Shown: positions 7,419-9,092 of the stretch, in pieces
Layout: each line of letters starts with the position of its first letter
Numbering within the stretch: the stretch's first letter is position 1
Assembly: GCA_030754315.1 (NCBI GenBank)
Contig: JASMAO010000051.1
Span: forward strand, 1 to 9,092
From: SAR202 cluster bacterium
GTDB lineage: Bacteria > Chloroflexota > Dehalococcoidia > Lucifugimonadales > JASMAO01
Reading direction: 5' to 3'
DNA: 9,092 nt
Translations under genes and position numbers: made by a program
Notes under the pieces: model-generated
The model's database searches: none
Seen by the model: the letters and a program-made list of their open reading frames with translations, nothing else
What the model was told of the DNA's origin: nothing

Positions 7419-7423
7419 CTCCC
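7419..7423 (-). promoter_or_regulatory. Ribosome binding site that fixes the rex start
   Basis: Read on the minus strand this is GGGAG, 5 nt before the GTG at 7413. It favours GTG 7413 (or TTG 7410, one codon later) over the distant TTG at 7488. The resulting protein length matches the Rex family. Confidence 0.65.
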
Positions 7424-7479
7424 GCGTGGCAAGTCGCACGATCCGGATGGTTTAATATTTGTCGCAAAAAAGGTGCGCG

Positions 7480-7501
7480 CCCTAACAAGGCTATTGTAGG
7501 G
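7480..7501. promoter_or_regulatory. Inverted repeat over the rex -10 and start site: candidate operator
   Basis: The left arm is CCCTAaCAA (7480-7488) and the right arm TTGTAGGG (7494-7501), with a 5-nt centre. The arms are perfectly complementary except for one extra A in the left arm. The repeat covers the predicted rex -10 hexamer (7493-7498) and the expected transcription start near 7486, a usual place for a repressor operator. The arms do not match the usual Rex operator (TTGTGA-N6-TCACAA), so the regulator is unknown. Autoregulation by a divergent Rex site is possible. Chance occurrence cannot be excluded. Confidence 0.4.
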
Positions 7502-7522
7502 ACGGTCTCGACTTTCCGTCAA
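7493..7522 (-). promoter_or_regulatory. Predicted sigma70-type promoter of rex
   Basis: On the minus strand the -35 is TTGACG (7522-7517) and the -10 is TACAAT (7498-7493), with an 18-nt spacer. Each hexamer differs from consensus at one base. Transcription should start near 7486, giving a 5' leader of about 73 nt before the GTG at 7413. This argues against the longer Rex frame starting at 7488. Confidence 0.7.
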
Positions 7523-7588
7523 TCGGTTTGTAAAAACAGGTTTCGGAATTTTGAATTTATCGCTCTGCATGGTAACGATGCGGATTCC

Positions 7589-7617
7589 TTGACACTTAGG
7601 TATGCTGGTGCTAGAAT
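7589..7617 (+). promoter_or_regulatory. Predicted sigma70-type promoter of citrate synthase
   Basis: The -35 is a perfect TTGACA (7589-7594), the spacer is 17 nt and the -10 is TAGAAT (7612-7617), one mismatch from TATAAT. This is the best promoter match in the window. Transcription should start near 7624, immediately after the palindrome GGGTACCC (7620-7627) begins. That leaves a leader of about 135 nt before the GTG at 7759. Confidence 0.75.
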
Positions 7618-7623
7618 CCGGGT

Positions 7624-7758
7624 ACCCCATCTGGGAGACGGAATGGCTTGAGGGATGGCCTCCGCTCGCAGTACCATCAGCGTGGTCGGTATGTTGTGAC
7701 GGCACGCCTCTGCACTCGGCCAAAACCATTTGTTGTTGTCGTTAGGTGAGGTATCTGC
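7624..7758 (+). promoter_or_regulatory. Long citrate synthase leader with tiny upstream ORFs
   Basis: This is most of the only gene-free stretch over 300 nt (7414-7758); the rest holds the two divergent promoters and the rex leader. GGGAG (7633-7637) sits 5 nt before ATG-GCT-TGA (7643-7651), a two-codon ORF with an ideal ribosome site. In the same frame an ATG at 7655 opens a 14-codon ORF ending in TGA at 7697-7699. TGGCC (7656-7660) can pair with GGCCA (7718-7722), and GCGTG (7680-7684) with CACGC (7703-7707), so the leader can fold. I recognise no known riboswitch class. The gene's own ribosome site AGGTGAGG (7744-7751) lies 7 nt before the GTG. A regulatory role is inference. Confidence 0.35.
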
Positions 7759-8910
7759 GTGCCGATACAAGAATCGAAAGTGGAAATTCGTAAAGGCCTC
7801 AAGGATGTCCACTTCGATAGAACTAAAACCGCATTCATCGACGGTAGGAGTGGCACGCTGCTCTACCGTGGATTTAGCATCCACGACCTTGCAGAAAAGT
7901 CGACCTTCGAAGAGACCTCCTATCTTCTCCTATACGGATCCCTACCCAACAGAGCTGAACTCGACAAATTTGATACCGAGTTGAAGTCTGCCCGGGAACT
8001 CCCTGATGAGCTTCTCAGCATAATACATGGGATAAAACATGCCCACCCGATGGACGTGCTTCGGACAACTGTTTCGGCAATGAGCAGCCTAGATCCAGAT
8101 GTGTTGAATATGTCACGCAATGCCGTACTGGAAAAGGGAGTTCGCCTGATCGCCTCTGTACCCTCCATTGTCGCTGCCCACTACCGTATACGAAATGGAG
8201 ACCCACCGATCGCCTCGAATCCAACATTATCCCATGCAGCAAACTTCCTGAGCATGCTGTTCGGGACAGATCCACATGCAGAGGACTCCCGTTTGATAGA
8301 TAAGGATCTCATTTTGCACGCAGAGCACGGAGTGAATGCCTCCACTTTCGCTGCCCGAGTTGCAGCATCCACCAGTGCTGATTACTACGCGACAATAACC
8401 GCAGCCATATCTGTGTTAAAGGGAACCAAGCATGGCGGGGCCGCCGAAGGTGTAATCACCATGACACAGGCCATCGGAAGCGAAGAGAACGCTTCGGAAT
8501 ACGTGGAGAAAGTCATAGCCAACGGAGGTCGTATAATGGGTTTCGGCCATCCTGTTTACAAAGCAGTAGATCCCAGATCCTTGCACCTCAAAGCCGAGGC
8601 AGAAAAGCTAGCCCACCGAAAAAACGAGCCTCGCTGGTTCTCAATCTTGCAGGCAGTTACAGAAACCGAGGCTCTGAAAAAAAGGGCGAAGCTTGGGATC
8701 AATCCCAACGTCGATTTCTGGGCAGGTGCTATCTACTCACTGCTCGATATACCAGATGACCTATTTGTTCCTCTTTTTGCAATCGGCCGTATGCCAGGAT
8801 GGACAGCACACGTCCTTGAACAATACTCGAAGCGCGACATCTTGAGGCCTCGGCTGGAATATACAGGAGAGCACGATCTCCTGTATGTTCCGATAGAGGA
8901 GCGGGGTTAG
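7759..8910 (+). CDS. gltA: Citrate synthase (or 2-methylcitrate synthase)
   Basis: Condenses acetyl-CoA with oxaloacetate to citrate, the entry step of the TCA cycle, in the cytoplasm. It is 383 aa, the length of the short dimer-type bacterial and archaeal enzymes. The GTG start at 7759 has AGGTGAGG 7 nt upstream, and the protein begins with the family-like KGLKDVHFDRTKTAFIDG. The likely catalytic triad is H190 in HAEHGVNAST, H264 in MGFGHPVYK and D319 in NPNVDFWAG. R273 in DPR, R344 in AIGRMPGW and H351 in TAHVLEQ belong to the substrate/CoA region. KGTKHGGAAEG (221-231) is also conserved. Two motifs vary from the common forms: EHG for DHE, and GFGHP for GFGHR. Methylcitrate synthase cannot be excluded from sequence alone, though the lack of prpB/prpD neighbours favours citrate synthase. 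It has its own promoter, divergent from rex. Confidence 0.94.
   Translation: MPIQESKVEIRKGLKDVHFDRTKTAFIDGRSGTLLYRGFSIHDLAEKSTFEETSYLLLYGSLPNRAELDKFDTELKSARELPDELLSIIHGIKHAHPMDVLRTTVSAMSSLDPDVLNMSRNAVLEKGVRLIASVPSIVAAHYRIRNGDPPIASNPTLSHAANFLSMLFGTDPHAEDSRLIDKDLILHAEHGVNASTFAARVAASTSADYYATITAAISVLKGTKHGGAAEGVITMTQAIGSEENASEYVEKVIANGGRIMGFGHPVYKAVDPRSLHLKAEAEKLAHRKNEPRWFSILQAVTETEALKKRAKLGINPNVDFWAGAIYSLLDIPDDLFVPLFAIGRMPGWTAHVLEQYSKRDILRPRLEYTGEHDLLYVPIEERG
8856..8891 (+). repeat. Strong hairpin inside the 3' end of citrate synthase
   Basis: The left arm GGAATATACAGGAGA (8856-8870) and right arm TCTCCTGTATGTTCC (8877-8891) form a 15-bp stem with one G-U wobble and a 6-nt loop (GCACGA). The stop codon is 16 nt further on and the next gene starts 56 nt downstream. 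No U-tract follows, so it is not a standard intrinsic terminator. It could be an mRNA-end stabiliser, an attenuator between the two genes, or a coincidence of codon choice. Confidence 0.6.
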
Positions 8911-8947
8911 AGTTCAAACATTCAATATCTACGGGGGAAGGCGCAAC

Positions 8948-9092
8948 GTGACTAATCAGCAACAAACCGTGCCGGAGTGCAAACACAACTGGATGATAGA
9001 TCGACCCAACGGGCCCACGAGTATCGGGACATGCACTTTGTGTGGAGAAACATCTGAATTCAAGAATTCGATGCCAGGATCAGGCTGGGATA
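8948..9092 (+). CDS. Small Cys/His protein, putative zinc ribbon (3' end cut off)
   Basis: The frame opens at GTG 8948, with GGGGGAAGG (8933-8941) as a strong ribosome site 6 nt before it, and runs to the window edge (48 codons seen). The protein has C11-x-H13-x-W15, then C29-x2-C32-G33, and ends in EFKNSMPGSGW. A CxH...CxxC set spaced by about 15 residues suggests one structural zinc site. The intervening DRPNGPTSIGTC resembles a small conserved domain I recall from many Chloroflexota proteins of unknown function. I cannot name a family. The gene starts 37 nt after citrate synthase on the same strand and is probably co-transcribed with it. An internal GTG at codon 8 is an alternative start that keeps all metal ligands. 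Binding of metal or nucleic acid is inference. Confidence 0.75.
   Translation, partial: MTNQQQTVPECKHNWMIDRPNGPTSIGTCTLCGETSEFKNSMPGSGWD

Noticed and set aside
7450..7467. Degenerate Rex-like box in the rex leader (minus strand starts TTGCGA and is AT-rich in the middle).
   Set aside because: Only 11 of 18 positions match an AT-rich consensus, and the right half lacks TCACAA. Chance is enough to explain it.
7414..7488. N-terminal extension of Rex (25 extra residues from TTG 7488).
   Set aside because: It begins at about the predicted transcription start, has no ribosome site and does not resemble Rex N-termini. GTG 7413 has a good ribosome site.
7694..7699. TTGTGA half-site of a Rex box in the citrate synthase leader.
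   Set aside because: No second half-site lies at the required spacing; the following bases do not resemble TCACAA.

Overview
The window carries the F-type ATP synthase operon in the classical bacterial order a-c-b-delta-alpha-gamma-beta-epsilon (atpBEFHAGDC, + strand, about 1-6732). A convergent gene for the NADH/NAD+-sensing repressor Rex follows (- strand, 6769-7413). Divergent from rex is a citrate synthase gene (+ strand, 7759-8910), and the window ends inside a small putative zinc-binding protein (from 8948). All these genes are housekeeping genes. I see no mobile element, tRNA, rRNA, CRISPR array or phage gene.

Organism: probably an uncultured Chloroflexota of the Dehalococcoidia/SAR202 type. 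This is inferred from recalled family features, not from a search. The beta subunit carries GVGERSREGNDLWHEM, NIYRYxLAGMEVSALLG, DYTDPGxVxTFGHLDA and DPLASxSRIL, a combination I associate with Dehalococcoidia. Subunit a has a long extra loop of a kind I also associate with this group, and the terminal Cys/His protein resembles small proteins common in Chloroflexota. GC content looks intermediate. The c subunit has a proton-type ion site (Glu58, no Na+ ligand set).

Layout: atpB is cut by the window edge because its reading frame continues upstream of the first ATG. The atp genes are separated by 18-83 nt with no convincing internal promoter, so they read as one transcript. Three starts need care. 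atpG starts at TTG with a distant Shine-Dalgarno sequence. atpD starts at the ATG at 4888, not at the in-frame TTG upstream. rex starts at GTG 7413, because the longer reading frame begins at about its own predicted transcription start. atpC and rex end 36 nt apart with no good terminator.

The 345-nt gap between rex and citrate synthase (7414-7758) holds two good sigma70-type promoters pointing apart. A near-perfect inverted repeat lies over the rex -10 and start site, and a leader of about 135 nt with two tiny upstream ORFs precedes citrate synthase. A strong 15-bp hairpin lies inside the last codons of citrate synthase, just before the zinc-binding gene.

Together the genes link carbon entry to the TCA cycle (citrate synthase), redox sensing (Rex) and ATP production (F1Fo). 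I found no clearly new biological system. The points most worth a second look are the regulatory structures around rex and citrate synthase, the terminal small protein, and sequence oddities in the ATP synthase (subunit a loop, alpha/beta P-loops, atpG start).
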